Of a DNA stretch of 64,000 nt, positions 51,264 through 64,000 are shown in pieces (within the stretch, counting starts at the first letter, position 1; each line of letters starts with the position of its first letter). The translations under genes were made by a program, and so were the position numbers. Source of the stretch: Mansonella perstans (Eukaryota; Nematoda; Chromadorea; Rhabditida; Onchocercidae). The notes below the pieces were generated by a model. It worked only from the letters and a program-made list of their open reading frames with translations, searched no databases and was not told the origin of the DNA. The DNA is taken from contig JBAMDO010000030.1 in the NCBI GenBank assembly GCA_037074765.1, positions 372,001-436,000 on the forward strand. The letters run 5' to 3'.

Positions 51264-54200
51264 TAAAATTGCACAGTATGTAATCTCGATATATCCTCTG
51301 TCGATGATACTGAAAAAATGGATAAATTTTTTGTCTTAGAATTATTTTATAGCTTCATCGGATGTGAAAAAATTTGCGTGCTTACTATGGAAATTTAAAT
51401 TAATGTTGAAAAAAAATTCCCTATTAATAATGCTTACTTCATTCTTCAGCACTTTAATAATTTTAAGACATATATGTGTGTATGATAATTTGCCAGTTTT
51501 CTTGAAAAATTAATGATTGCTTCATAATTTTTAAAATTTTACATTTAAATTTATAAAAAACTTACATATTTGAAAGCTTCGATTTTTTTTATAAAATGTT
51601 TGTTTAGAGATAATTGTTTCATTGTGACCAAAAGCAAATATATGCCCATGTATATACGTAGTTTTTGTTTAGTGCGACAATAATTACGAATATGCATTGA
51701 ATTGGCAATTCCCAGTAAACTAGCACCTATGATGATGTCTATTCACCTTCTAGCAGATCAATTTCAAACAAACGACAATTTTTCAAAACAAAATTGAAAA
51801 ATGAAACTATCAATGAAATGAGAATATATTTGTTAGAAAAATATATTTCAGATCAAAAAAATGTTTTACAAATTGCTGAGATAGTTTTATTTACGACGGC
51901 ATTAATTATTTCTTTCATGACTGTTATCATTCTTTCAATACAATATTACGCAAGACGAAAGTATTTTTAATTTTTCAAACATATTTTAATATATTTGTTA
52001 AATAATCTTAATCTGATTAAAATTGAAAATTTTTTGATTAAAAATTTGATCGCAAACAAAATAAACAATTTCAATCAATTTACTATTTTAATTAACATTT
52101 TTCAAAATACTTTAATATATTTATAATCTGATTAAAATTTGATGAGTAAATTATTTCATCTTACTTAAAATGTGGTAGAACGAAAGCCAAGTTATCGTAA
52201 TTATGTGATTTCAGGATCCACATAATAACTGTATAAGCAGACAGACTCTTCGGATTCGAGTTTTGCGGGAGTTAGCGCTTTTGACTCAAATTGCATGCAA
52301 TCAGTATGCAATCCGAGAATTATGAGCAAAGGCATTTCATATATTTGTCTAAATTCTTCACTGGAAGAAACTTTACGATGAATGATTTATAATGAATTTG
52401 TCTTAACTCCTAAAGAATTTATTTGCATAGCAAGCCTTTAATTACTAGGAAATTTATTGACTCACCGGATCAAGATTGAACATCATGGATTTTCATTGCA
52501 TTGTGGCTATTAAGCGATAATTAATTATTTCTACACTTCCATTACAAAAAAGTTATCATTGGTGGAACAAAAACAAAAACGAAAGTGCAACTTCAGATAT
52601 TCATTGCCTTTTTAGATGATTCAATCCAAATTAGGTTTTTTTGAAGTAACTTTTTAAGATTGTTATGATTTAAATCAGTTGATCAGCGGAAATCATATCA
52701 GCTATTACAAAGCGAAAAAATTGAAAGATATAATCAACCAAAATCTCAAGTTCATCTTCTTTTTTTAGGTTAGAAGTCAATAGCTCGTATATTATCACAT
52801 TCTAGCATTATTATGCAAATGCATGTAGCTTGTAAAGATTCAAATAAGTGTTTGATACGCAAATTGTGGTATAAGGCTAATAGTGTAATGCACCGCTTCA
52901 ATAAAACAATCGAAAAAAGGCCTCTTTAAACTGTAGTTCTTACAGAGAGAAAAATGCTGAATTGAATTAAAATTTCCATCCTATATACAACATTACTGTC
53001 AGGAAGTGTGACAGATATTACAGGATTAAATTCCCTTCACACAATCTCCTGTATTCTTCATTTCGAAACTTTGATAAGAAAAAATGAAAAAATTTGCTCA
53101 AGAATAATTCGCCAATTGAAATGTCCAAAACATTCAGTTTTTAAGAATGTTTTATTTGATTTTTTTTAAACCTTTTTTTTCTTCGCAATTTCTGAAGTAT
53201 TGCTGAAGATTCATTTGTGTTTATGGAAGAAAACTTCGCGATGAAAGAATGAGGAACATTCGAAAGTAATCATTCATCCCTCATCAAGATTCATTTATAT
53301 CGATTCCTGCAACAATTTCCGGATTCAGATCATAATGTCGATGGAAAATATTGTTGAAAAATTACAAAAAAGTAATCTGCAAAAGTTGTGATTTCTTTTT
53401 GTAACTAATTTGATTCAATTTAATACTCTAAGAATATTTTGTAAATAAATCAGTTCAGTTAAAAAATACAAAAAGAATTGATAAAATGAAGAAAATAAGC
53501 AAATAAAAAATCACAATGCTATGAGCACTGGACAGTAATATCGTCGGTAAACGATAAGATAAGCAAGGATACGAACTATTAACCATAGTGTTCAATAAAT
53601 TGTCCAACGACAATAGTACCATGTTTTGGATGGTTATTCTTCGAAATAAAATGTAATACTAGGTAGCTAGTTTGATAAAGTATACATGTTACATGAATAG
53701 TTCTCATAATCTTATGCGTAACAATAGCTTTATGCCTTCCAGTAAATTATAATGATCGAAAAATCAGAAAAATACCTTTTTCGTTCCTGCATATCTTTGA
53801 TTTTGCTCTATGCGTATTGTTTTTGGTCGCTTTTTCTATAAAGCACTTTTTTGTTTGCTCAAAAAAATAAATGTTGAAATTTAAAGATTTTTGATTGAAA
53901 TTGCAATAGCGATGAATTTTCAATCTTGCTTCTACCCAATGACCATTTAACAATCTGAACTGTTGAATCTTAACGAATCTAGAGAATTTGTTTTTCATCA
54001 AAAGCCAAACAATATGAATATATGAAACTACTAAGTGATACATGCATAATGAATACTGATTGACTCGACCATTTCTGGCAGGATCGCAATTCTAAGTCGA
54101 ACAACCGCTTACCATAAAGATAGTTTCTGGTAATAGAAACTAACAAAAGATTATTTCTCTTTCTATTAATTCAAGAAAGAGCCTACTGATGTTATACTCA

Positions 54201-57200
54201 AAAGATGAAAAGTACTGATGAAACGAAGCAATTTCAAGAAAGGAAAGAAATGAAATCAAGATTTGCAGTTATATGTGGTTTCTTTTTAATATTCTTGAAA
54301 AAGAATTGGTTAGCTTTTCAGTGACAATTGTCTTTTTCTTTCCCCTCACTCCTTCACTCTTCATAATGCCAAGGCATTTCGTGGTAACTTAGAGAGATAA
54401 ACAAATATCGAAAATTTTCTAAAATTCTTACCTAAAAAAGATCTTTAACAATAATCGCATGGGTTCAGTTATTGCTCACTTTTTTTTGCCAGAAATTTGA
54501 TAATTTTTCCAAATAGTGATAGAGTACAGGTTAAATTCTTAGATTTGCCGTTAAATGCGGCCATTTTTTGCAGCGGCTGCTTTTTCAGAGAAATCTCATG
54601 AAAATGACATTTTTTTTTGGAAAAGTTTCTTAGCTGAATATCATAGATTACTGGAACTTCAAAATTGAAGATGCTGAAGACGAAATGTAATAAGTCCTAT
54701 TTGGCACATTAAAGACCATGACACAATCTTAAATCATGAACATTATTAACTGTAGAATAACCTATTCAAATCTAATTTGTTACGACACTACAAGCTACAT
54801 TTTCTTAAATGTTGCATATATCCTCACACATTCTATGATGATATAACTCCTGAAGTGATAAAATGAAAAAATTTGTTATTAGCATCCACTTTCAAAAATT
54901 ATCCGGATTCTGAGTAGCTGTTTTTCGACCAGGAGCACTATTTTGCAAAATGACAGATCCACATAGAATTCGTCGTGTATGTTTACTTGCAAATTAATAT
55001 GTTCATGCTATTTAGTTTCTATTAAAAACACATTTTTCAGATTTTTGTTGTAAGTGAATGCAACATATTTTTTGGATTCATTTTAAAACACTTTACTATG
55101 GTAAATGGTCGAGCAGTAGAAGGGAAGAATTAAATTCATCATTTGTTGCAAACTTCAGTCAAAGCTTTTTAAATTTCAATCTTTATTTGAACAATTAAAG
55201 AAAGTACTTTTTAGAGAAGACGGCCAAAAAAAATATTTCCCTTCCAAAATATAATGATGGACGTGATGAACAGGTGTTTTTCTGATATTTTCGTTCATCA
55301 TAATTCATTACAGATCATCCCAATTTTCTGTTCTCCTATTTCCTAATTTCATCCCAGGCGCCGTTCTTTTTATGTCTTTAATTTTGTTTGCTTTGAGAAA
55401 GTTTAAAAAAGTAGAGCTAAACATTTTACATTTAAACTTCCAGTTCGATTATAAGTTATCGTCTTCAAGTGCAGTCAGCAAGAATCAGAATAGACGAAAA
55501 ATGAGGTTCATTTTTATGCAGAATGCAATTAGCATCGAATCGAAGTGGCTGATGATAGACCAAGATTTAATTTTTCATTAATGGTTTATTTTTTTGAAAT
55601 ATTGCTTGGCAAACATTTCAGATTGTATGATACCGACATTCCACATCGTAAGCGCTCTGTAATGAGTTTTTTAATGCGATGGAAATGAAATCCTTATCAG
55701 CCTCTCTTTTCGTAATATTTTCTATTCCAGAAATCTAAAATACTGATTATTTGTTTTACGGGAATTTTGCTAGCAGTTCGGATTATTTGGTTTCTGCACC
55801 TGAACTATCATATTGTTGCATTTGGAAATAATAACTAATCTTCCTTAATAAGGAAAAAATAAGTTGAAAATTGTTAAAATAAATCTAGATAATGTTGCTT
55901 TTTTATCAGCTTTCCAAACTGAAAAAAATTACGAAGATTAGAATCAAGAATTGTTTGGTGAAACTTGCAAGTTTATCATGTGTATCATTTCTTTGCAATA
56001 CCTTAGAAGATAGAGCTAAACAAACAAAATCTGCTGTTACTTGGTAAATCTTCCGTTCAAAGCTACAACAATGAATAGTAATCTGGGTTGTTTGTTTCAG
56101 AACTATTTCAACATTATATTCATCAGTTGCCACTGCGGCGATTCTTCAATTATCAAATTACATAATTTTATAGATGTTTTAAAACATCGATCAGTTTCGT
56201 GTTAACTAAACCAACTTTCAAGCAAATCAAATTTGTTCGAAATACTGATAATTTCAAAAGATGTTTACTTGGCATCAATTAGTTAGTAAACACATATAAA
56301 CTGCTTTTAAGTACTGATGCTTCGAAAAGTAAACAATATGTCGGCGGTGTTATCAAAGAGAAATTTGGCTTTCGCTTCTATACACGAAGCATTGATCAGA
56401 ATTCGTTAAGTAAATTAATTATATACTTCCGTTCTTTCTACAGTTACAGTACTCCTGGCAATTTTTCCATTATTTACTGACTTGGAACTAGTAGCTAATA
56501 AGAATCATATGGACAATGTCCATTATCAATTCTGTTTAAGTAAGAATTGGTCCTTGCAAAGAAAGGGAAAATCAATCAGTGACTAAATCTGTCAATAAAT
56601 ATGCGGTCAGTTCTGGATTAGCTTCATTACAAAGTCTTTGATCGATCGATTGATGGCGCAATCTTTCCTACGCTTCTTTATCTTTTTCATCATTAAGCTT
56701 AGTGAATTCACCTGAAAACTAATATTTCGGAACAAGAAAGTTTTCCTTGTCAGTTTCCCATATTTCGATTCCGGTCCTGAAAATCCCTGTAATATTTTCC
56801 ATGATAGTTTACATTTAATAAGTTACACGTTCCACGTTCTATAATACCATCTACAATGCTTTCAATTTGTATGGCATGCGTAATTAAATCGTTCGGAATA
56901 TCTCAAAATCATAAAATGCATCATTTGAGGAATCTGTTCATGATATCACACGACTAATTGAATTCAGAAATGTTTAGAAATACAATTCGAACTAAGTTTA
57001 TTTTTTATTGTAAATCTTTTCAATTTCAATAAGTTTTAGGATTTTCTCAAATTTTTCAAAATCAAATAAACTTATTAATCATTCATTTAAAACCAAAACT
57101 GATATAACTTCAGAATTAAACGATAGTGAAATATCACTGCAAACCGGATAAGCTAAGCTACAATCACTTTCCACTTTTCCAAGCAAGAACTTGCAACTAT

Positions 57201-57730
57201 TTGATGCTGCTAAATGGCGGCATGTACTCTTCATTCTACCTCGCTCAGCCGTTCCGGTCGTTCCGGAACAGCTCCTACTGCGTTGGTCCGTTGCTCCCTC
57301 TCCAGTTTCGGCTGTTACTTTGATAAATCTTATTGTTAGTTTACATTTAATGTAAACTGATGTAAGCATTTCACTTTCGCTTGTAAAAATAAATGAAAAG
57401 TTCTCCCCAATCTCCTCCCGCCCATCCTGATTCCTGGAAGAATCCTCCAACTCATTTAGCACAAAATGAAGTTGGAAGGCTCGTAGCAAATTGAATCTGA
57501 GCCTAACGGGAGTACCATTCCTCAATTCTTCCTCGAATCTACATTCTAGTTCTCGATCTACGTTTCTTTTTTTCTAGTTCAGTAGGTTTTTCAGTTTCCT
57601 TTTGTCATAATTGTCCCCTATTTTTTTCCCTCTCTCGAGAAATTAGAGATTAAACCACTTGCTATTCACTTTTGCAGGTGTCTGTTCGAGGTGTCATCTT
57701 TTGTCAAATTCATTCTCAACATTTGAATAA
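51264..57730. other. Gene-poor AT-rich region, 6.5 kb
   Basis: No exon set or family could be recognised. It contains an imperfect duplicated AT-rich segment (about 51971-52035 and 52097-52145, sharing TTTAATATATTT and ATCTGATTAAAATT). A small inverted repeat sits at 57339-57357 (GTTTACATT/AATGTAAAC). A 148-codon minus-strand frame at 57079-57525 lies in a GC-richer patch just upstream of the GTSF1-like gene and is probably promoter or leader sequence read by chance. An acceptor at about 57678 (TTTTGCAG) may begin the GTSF1-like 5' UTR. Confidence 0.5.
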
Positions 57731-58149
57731 ATGCAGATGGAAAGAAAAGAAGAGAAGGCAGCAAATGCTGTTGTATGTCCTTATTCCGAGGATGACCCTC
57801 ACGTGGTCCCTGTTTACGATATATTGCTACATTTAGCCAAATGTCGTCGTTTATACTACAAACGATACGGTGTTAAAACGGAATTGAAAAGGTAATTAGT
57901 GACAATTAGAAAGAATTAGTGCCCTTCGGTCAGTTGCACAGTTTCAGATGCAAGTATAACGGCTGCCATTATATTCTTGCTCCGGAAATGATGTTGCACG
58001 AATTGACCTGCCATAGCAGAAGGCTATATCAGGAATGCAAGCGGAGAATGAAATATCCACCTGTGCTTCTTAAAACGATCACTTCTTCCAACTTAAATGA
58101 GCTGAGTTCAGAATCGGATGCCGATCATGATCTGATAGTTTTTGATTAA
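57731..58149 (+). CDS. gtsf-1: GTSF1-like protein with two CHHC zinc fingers
   Basis: Two exons, 57731-57891 and 57948-58149, with a 56-bp intron, encode 120 residues. Finger 1 is C-x7-H-x9-H-x3-C (CPYSEDDPHVVPVYDILLH, then LAKC). Finger 2 is the canonical C-x5-H-x9-H-x3-C (CKYNGCHYILAPEMMLH, then ELTC). The C-terminus is acidic (SSESDADHD). The length and twin CHHC fingers are typical of gametocyte-specific factor 1. In flies and mice GTSF1 partners PIWI proteins; in C. elegans GTSF-1 works instead with the RNA-dependent RNA polymerase RRF-3 in the ERI complex that makes 26G small RNAs. The nuclear/cytoplasmic site of action here is unknown. U11-48K-type CHHC proteins are the main alternative, but they are longer and have one finger. 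Confidence 0.85.
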
Positions 58150-60186
58150 TTAGAAATTAATTTCGTGAGACTGCACAAAATTTATTGACACATAGTATTG
58201 GGAATGTGTTGTTGCTTTTCATGAATACTTTACGTTCCTTCGTCGCGTATAATTAATGTTATTAGTGATTTCTATAAACGTTTTCGATCACTTTTTACTT
58301 TTACTTTTGTAGGAAGAATGATCTGACTGATTCGTTTGAAGAATTATTTATGATTGAACTGTGAAAAGCAATGAATTTGCTTTTGGTTATTAACATGGAG
58401 TGGAAAAACGTATGGATATGTGGAGATGTGAGTTCATTGTACATAAATGCATGTGGATTCATTACCGATTCTGATGTTTTCCCGATCAGACAAAAAAATG
58501 AAAGCCTGCTTGTCTCCGAATAAATATCATCCATAACTATTCACTGATATGACTTGTATTTGCACTTGCTAAAGTATGCGCAATTGATATACACATTCGG
58601 AGAACTTGTAGCCCGCAATGAAGCGAAAATTGGTTATTAAATCATCAATTTTTGTTGCTAGGAAAATGTGGTAGTTGTATGTACTGAAATAAGAGAATCG
58701 ATAGGAAGATGTTTTTGTAGAAGTTCTGGTATTCTGACAGTTCGATTAGTTGTTTATTAGATTCATTATGAGAATAAAGGGACGAGTGGAGAAAAGAGGA
58801 CTAACCAGGCTTAAAATCATAGCTTTAGGATTAACCAATTAAACTAAACTGACCATTATTAACTGACCTTTAAACTGACCAACCATTGTCTATTGATCAT
58901 TGTTCCTGATCTATTTAAATGAGCTAGAATTAGTAAGCAGACATAGGAGACAGTAGGGGTCCATTTTTTAAATTCGATAATAGCTATAGGAGGCGAAGAG
59001 ATAGGTGGTCGAGAATCTCGAAGTTTGACCCTCTCAGAATTGCATCATGGGATATCTGTTGCAATGAATGACCAATGTATCAATGTCATTGTTGATGAGT
59101 GATATGACAGAAGATGTCCCCTATTTGTGAAGATAGTATAAATTGATAAAGGGCCATTCTTTATTGATAAGTTCAGTGCGTGTTGGGACATCTCTTTCAC
59201 CATTTGTACCGTTCAACAGATGCCTGACACACACACGCGCACACATACACATATATGCCACACACATACATCCAACATATATATTTATAAAATAATACGT
59301 GTTTACCTGTCTTTCAATTCTTCTTTTGTTACCTGCTTTTAAAAAATCAAATTTATTGGATAAGTTTGCGGCAGTCTTTAAAAAATTCGTGGGAGAATGC
59401 ATGGGTGATGGGAGTACACGTAAATTGACAAGTGACACGTGAGCTTAGTATTGCTAGTTTTTCCTGATCGAAATGAAAGACTTTGCTGATTATGGAAGAA
59501 AGCATTTTTTCCGCGAATTGTTGGTATCCCTATACTGTGTTTTATTCACAACTTACTTGTTTTCATGTTTATTTATCCCCAGTACTCCCGAAATCAAGTT
59601 CATCTCTGTGATGAGGAATGTTCTCAACAGACTAGTCGAAACAGGTTAAACAAATAAGCGGGTCGTTTTAGTAAATCTGTTACTGTTTGTCTTTAGTAAA
59701 TCTGTTACTGTTAGTAGACCTGTGAAATAGTATAGCGATTAAAGTAGGCGCAAAGGAAGTGAAGTGTTGTTTAATCGGCTTACTATTTGTCTTAAGCCTA
59801 CAGTGCTTGTTAAGTAGCGTATGCTCTCTTGACTAACCCTTTGCTGAGATATTTTTAGCAGGAAAATTTGTTTTTTGTGAGCTGTGAAGGGAGTTTTTCA
59901 TTGATAATATTGACATAAGGCAGAATGCTCCTCATTTATATGATTAATTAACGTCACGGTTTTGTTATCAATCAATATTGCTAAGCATTTTTTGTTTGAT
60001 TTTCTCTCTATCGCGAAATCGTACATTTTTCAAATAAAATCAAAGTTACACAAATAAAATTTGAAGTTCTAGAATATATAGCCATGCAAGGATTCAGTCG
60101 TTGGTGGTACTGCCATTGCTTGGTCTAACTTATACATTCGTATTTATTTGGTTCATATAGGTTGCCCGTGGTGGATACACACAGAA
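58150..60186. other. Intergenic region with microsatellite and short tandem repeat
   Basis: Separates the GTSF1-like and TESK-like genes. It holds a CA-type microsatellite (about 59228-59272) followed by an AT run, and a 21-bp unit TTTAGTAAATCTGTTACTGT(T) at 59667-59687 repeated at 59692-59712. No exon was recognised. The leader of the TESK gene may begin near the acceptor at about 60160 (CATATAG). Confidence 0.5.
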
Positions 60187-63100
60187 ATGGCAATGATTAT
60201 GGATATCAATGGTAGTGATTCGCTTTCGACAAATAGCACAGTGGCTAATTTGTAAGTGTATCTTCTAGAATTGTAGCACTGTAGTTTTCTAAGATTTTCG
60301 ATTTTTCCAGGTCCTATATATAACTTCTTCCTTTTCCTAATTATTTAACTGTAAATTTTATCTGAAAGCTTTGAATTCCTTGAGTTGTACAGAATAAAAG
60401 GAAATTTATATATGTCAGTTTTTTATTCCATTCCTACAAAGCCTTAGTCAGTCGAAGTACTAATCCTCGTTGGTCCCTTCTTTTCGTCCTGTTCAACATT
60501 TAGATATTTATGCATTTTCTAGTTCTACATCGAAAATGTTATTTCACGATTGTGAAGCAAGCACATCGAATAACTTGCGCAGAACTAGTGAAGATATCTA
60601 CATCATTAACACTCGGTAGTTTTTCAGTTTATTAAAAATGGCATATCAAATCCTCAGTTCTTCAAATATTACAGCTTTGAAGCACATCACTGTTTTTCAC
60701 GGTTTATTTGCGCACCATTGTCATTCTATTTTAAATATGATATGGGAATTTTGATTTTCCATTCCCAAGAATCTTACTAGGAACACTTCCCATCTATTTT
60801 TAAGCAATTTTCGAAATTTTACAGATGTGCTGGAGAAATTTCACAAGCATCTTGCAGCTCATTATGTCCTGAAAAATTTGAAGCACAGAAGAAAGTATGT
60901 TGAAGTTGAAGCTATCAAAAAGTTCTATCCATTTCCGAAATATATAGTTATATCTGGCTACCTTACATGTCGTTGCATTGATTCAATTTGTTATTGTTGC
61001 ATTGTTGAAATAGGTAAAGTTTGTGTGTTTCAGAAGAATGAGCTCAATCTTCGTAATGCATTAGAAGTTTTTTGCCGAGTTTGATTCTTATTTGTTCCAG
61101 AATTACAAGTTATGCGGGAAAAGTTGTAACATTGCTGATCGGAATACTCAACATTCGCTCGTAGCGCCTGGCCGTACGTCTTGTGTGTTCTTGGAGATGG
61201 CTTTGAAACGATTATATGCTCGGGACGATTTCGATGTACTGGAAAGTTTAGGCGAAGGTTTCTTTGGTGACGTTTATAAGGTTCGATCTTAATAATGTAC
61301 CCTGAGGGAGGAAAACATTGAACATATCAATCAATATTTTCTTTTAAAAAATTTTTGACATTTTCATATGGAATGTGCAAAAGGTTCAAGTCAAAGGTTA
61401 ATCCTGAACGGCAAAGTTTCGACTTTCTAAGGATTGCAGCAGGTTTTTTAGGTACAACACCGATTTACGGGGGAGATTATGGTATTGAAGGTCGGTAAAG
61501 AACGAGAACGAGAAAATCGAGTGCGCATTAAAGCAAATATGCTAAAAGAAGTTGATGTTTTAAATCAGCTAACATCGCATCCCAATCTCTTGGCTTTTCG
61601 GTCCGTTTTTCCTATATTATTTGGAAGTGCTGTTGTTTAAAAAAGAGTTGAAAGAGCATTCATTATTATTGGATGATAATATTTTTTAGAGGTGTTTGTG
61701 TTGATTTGGCAGAGAAGTCATGGAATTTGCATATACTTATGGACTTCTGTGATGCGGGCAGTCTAAGTCGTCTAATATGTGACCATCAAAAATATTTTCG
61801 ATGGAGTTTACGATGCAGTTTAGCGCGTGATATTTCATGCGCTATGGATTTTGTACATTCAAAGGGCATCATGCATCGCGATCTCACTAGCATGGTTTGT
61901 GCTGCTGCTGTTTTCGCGATTGATGTAAATTTCGTGAAGTCAAAGATGAAAAAATTAATGACCAAAGTATTTAAATATTTGAATTGACAAAGAACAAGAG
62001 ATTAAGAGGTGTTTGATAATTTATAAAATATGCTTCTTTTTTTCTAGAATGTTTTGCTGCAAAAAGTTGGAAACGGTAGTTTAAAAGCGGTAGTAGCTGA
62101 TTTCGGCTTATCGTGCAGAATTCCGCGAATAATCGAGAAGCTGACGCAAGTGGGTACCCCATTTTGGATGGCTCCAGAATGTCTTAAGGAAGAGTTTTAT
62201 GATGAGAAGGTTCATTTTATGTTTGTAAATAAAGAGAAAAAAAAAGTTGTGTACATTCTTTATATCGCAAGCATTATTTATGGATTTTAGGATGAAAAGT
62301 GAAAAAAACTAATATTATTTAGGCAGATGTTTTCTCTTTTGGAATAATACTATGTCAGTTGATAGCAAGAATTGACGCCGATCCAGAAGCAGGACTTTAC
62401 CGAACTCACAATTTTGGCTTGGATTATGTTCGCTTCACAGCGCACTGTCCAACTGACACCCCCTTGGATATTCTAAATTTAGCATTTCAATGCTGTTTGG
62501 TAAGATCTTAAGCTCGTTTCGTGTCGATCATATTATAAACCATTCTCGCTTTCATACTTTTCCATTGTATTTTCATTTACATTTATGCTGATTCATTAAT
62601 GTCCATTACAGATGGATCCAGCTGCTCGGCCCAGTTTTGCTTCTGTTTATGGTTTTTTTACGAATTTCCAATTTTCTCGACATAAAAACTGTGATGAATC
62701 TCCATCGCGCATGGTTGAAAATGATGGACGTTAGTTTTTGCAGATTTTCGGCATGTAAATCTCTTTCACCATCTCTTGGTAGATACAGCGACTGTTTTAA
62801 TTTTAGAATCAATAAATAGTATTTTTTATAGGATTGGAGCGTTCTTTGTCGGATGCAACTTTAAAATATTGGAAATCAAGGCAGTTGGAGTTCTCACATG
62901 TATCAACTCGAAAGAAGCAAAATTGTGAAAGTCAGAGGTAATTTATTTGCTTATAGTTCGAAGTTATTGTTCATGTTCTTTTCATCTTCATTCGTTATTA
63001 CAGTATGTTGCAGCTTATTATCAATAAAATTTCAATTACATTTTTTTATTACTTATTTAATATATTGGTATTTATAGTGAGTGCAAGTCATTGAGTACAG

Positions 63101-64000
63101 TTCCTCTTCTGGTGCTTCAAGAAGGTGTGCCGTATGAAGATCAAAATCTCACAGATAAGGATGAGGATGAGGAGATGAGAAACAAATCTCGAATGGTAGA
63201 ACTTGCGAGAAGTGTCGCCGTGGATGAACTTTCTGATGAGGTAATTTATCATGCTTTCGTAAAAGGTCAATAACACTCGAGTAACCAATTTTTAAGCTAT
63301 TATCTTTTCTAAAAATTACATAAAAAAATGTATCATAACCACGGGAAAAAAAAAACATAACAATTAAAAAGTTGATAAAACTTGTTTTTATTTCAACTCT
63401 CTGTTTTACTTTTTGCTGTTTTTGTTCCTATCTTGAAAAACTTCAAGTTGAACTTCGTCTAAGATTCTCATGAATTTTTACATCTCTTTCAGATATCTCT
63501 AGATACAGGAAATCCTTTCATTGCCCATAAAATTTATAAAACGACACGTAAGTTAGCTTTACCTGAAACAAATAATCGAAGAAGACGTATTATCTCGGAT
63601 ATGAAGGAATCGAATGACAGCAATATAAATGCGATCAATTATAACAGCAATTTTGTGGATTATAAGTATGTTAAAATGATTATGCACCACCACTCGTTTA
63701 GGCAGAAAACATTGTCCATGAGCCATTTCATGTTTGAATTCGTTTTTCAAATTGCTGTAACGAAGAAAACCGAAAATTATTCTGCAGGATCTTCAGTGAG
63801 CAGGCATCCGGCACAGATAAATGTACTTATCGTAGAAGGATCTCAAAGTAAGGATTTATTAACATTCAGCGATTTCTTGACACTCTTCTTTAATTCCTTT
63901 TGCCATATGGTTTAATATGAACAGTTGAACAGAAACGCGCACGACTTGACTTCCTACGCAACTTATTAAAAGTTTATGATTACAAATGGAAATTTAGAAT
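60187..64000 (+). CDS. TESK-family protein kinase, truncated at the window edge
   Basis: Exons 60187-60251, 60523-60615, 60825-60894, 61101-61280, 61452-61600, 61690-61894, 62048-62209, 62323-62499, 62612-62729, 62832-62937, 63078-63240, 63493-63665 and one from 63788 join in frame; at least one more near 63.92-64.0 kb continues off the edge. After about 115 unusual N-terminal residues comes a kinase domain: glycine loop GEGFFGDV, catalytic Lys in VLKV, HRDLTSMN, DFGLS, GTPFWMAPE and ADVFSFG. HRDLTS-x-N is the hallmark of testis-specific kinases (TESK; Drosophila Cdi), sisters of LIM kinases that phosphorylate cofilin and so control actin. The C-terminal tail is Ser/Arg-rich and non-conserved. 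LIMK is less likely because there are no LIM or PDZ domains. Confidence 0.88.

Noticed and set aside
54520..54620. AGGTTAAATTCTTAGATTTG resembles a small-subunit rRNA segment
   Set aside because: The similarity stops after about 20 bases and none of the surrounding conserved rRNA helices is present.
57079..57525. 148-codon minus-strand frame
   Set aside because: No family, no splice context, and it sits in the GC-richer upstream flank of the GTSF1-like gene.
62750..62782. Extra small exon in the TESK-like gene
   Set aside because: Including it breaks phase and truncates the protein; direct splicing 62729 to 62832 keeps frame (NDG|RLERSLSDA).

Overview
The window reads as nuclear DNA of a nematode, most likely a spirurid (filarial-type) worm. 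It is AT-rich. Genes are split into many small exons by introns of about 60-1,400 bp with GT donors and the nematode-style TTTCAG acceptor. The proteins include nematode-typical combinations such as a ShKT domain beside EGF modules. I saw no bacterial operons, CRISPR arrays, rRNA, tRNA or intact transposons. Exon models were built by hand from reading frame, splice sites and phase, plus recall of protein families; no database search was possible.

Layout. 1-4.1 kb: no gene I can support. 4.1-9.2 kb (+): a secreted or membrane protein with Reeler, four EGF and one ShKT domain. 11.3-13.0 kb (-): a cysteine-rich, probably GPI-anchored protein. 16.0-48.2 kb (-): one very large gene, UTP20, an SSU-processome HEAT-repeat protein with 51 recognised exons and about 2,620 residues. 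Inside its single 11.6 kb intron, on the opposite strand (32.9-40.4 kb, +), lies a complete 19-exon chaoptin-like leucine-rich-repeat gene. 49.8-50.2 kb (-): a broken fragment that looks like a trehalase exon. 51.1-51.25 kb (-): a small lysine-rich ORF. 57.7-58.15 kb (+): a two-exon GTSF1-like CHHC zinc-finger gene. 60.2 kb to the right edge (+): a TESK-family kinase, cut off by the window.

The genes do not form one pathway. UTP20 is a ribosome-biogenesis housekeeping gene. The LRR, Reeler/EGF/ShKT and cysteine-rich proteins are surface or matrix proteins. GTSF1 belongs to small-RNA pathways, and TESK kinases act on cofilin and actin. The most notable arrangements are the antisense gene-in-intron nesting, a possible secreted/membrane switch in the Reeler gene, and several perfect or near-perfect inverted repeats in introns.
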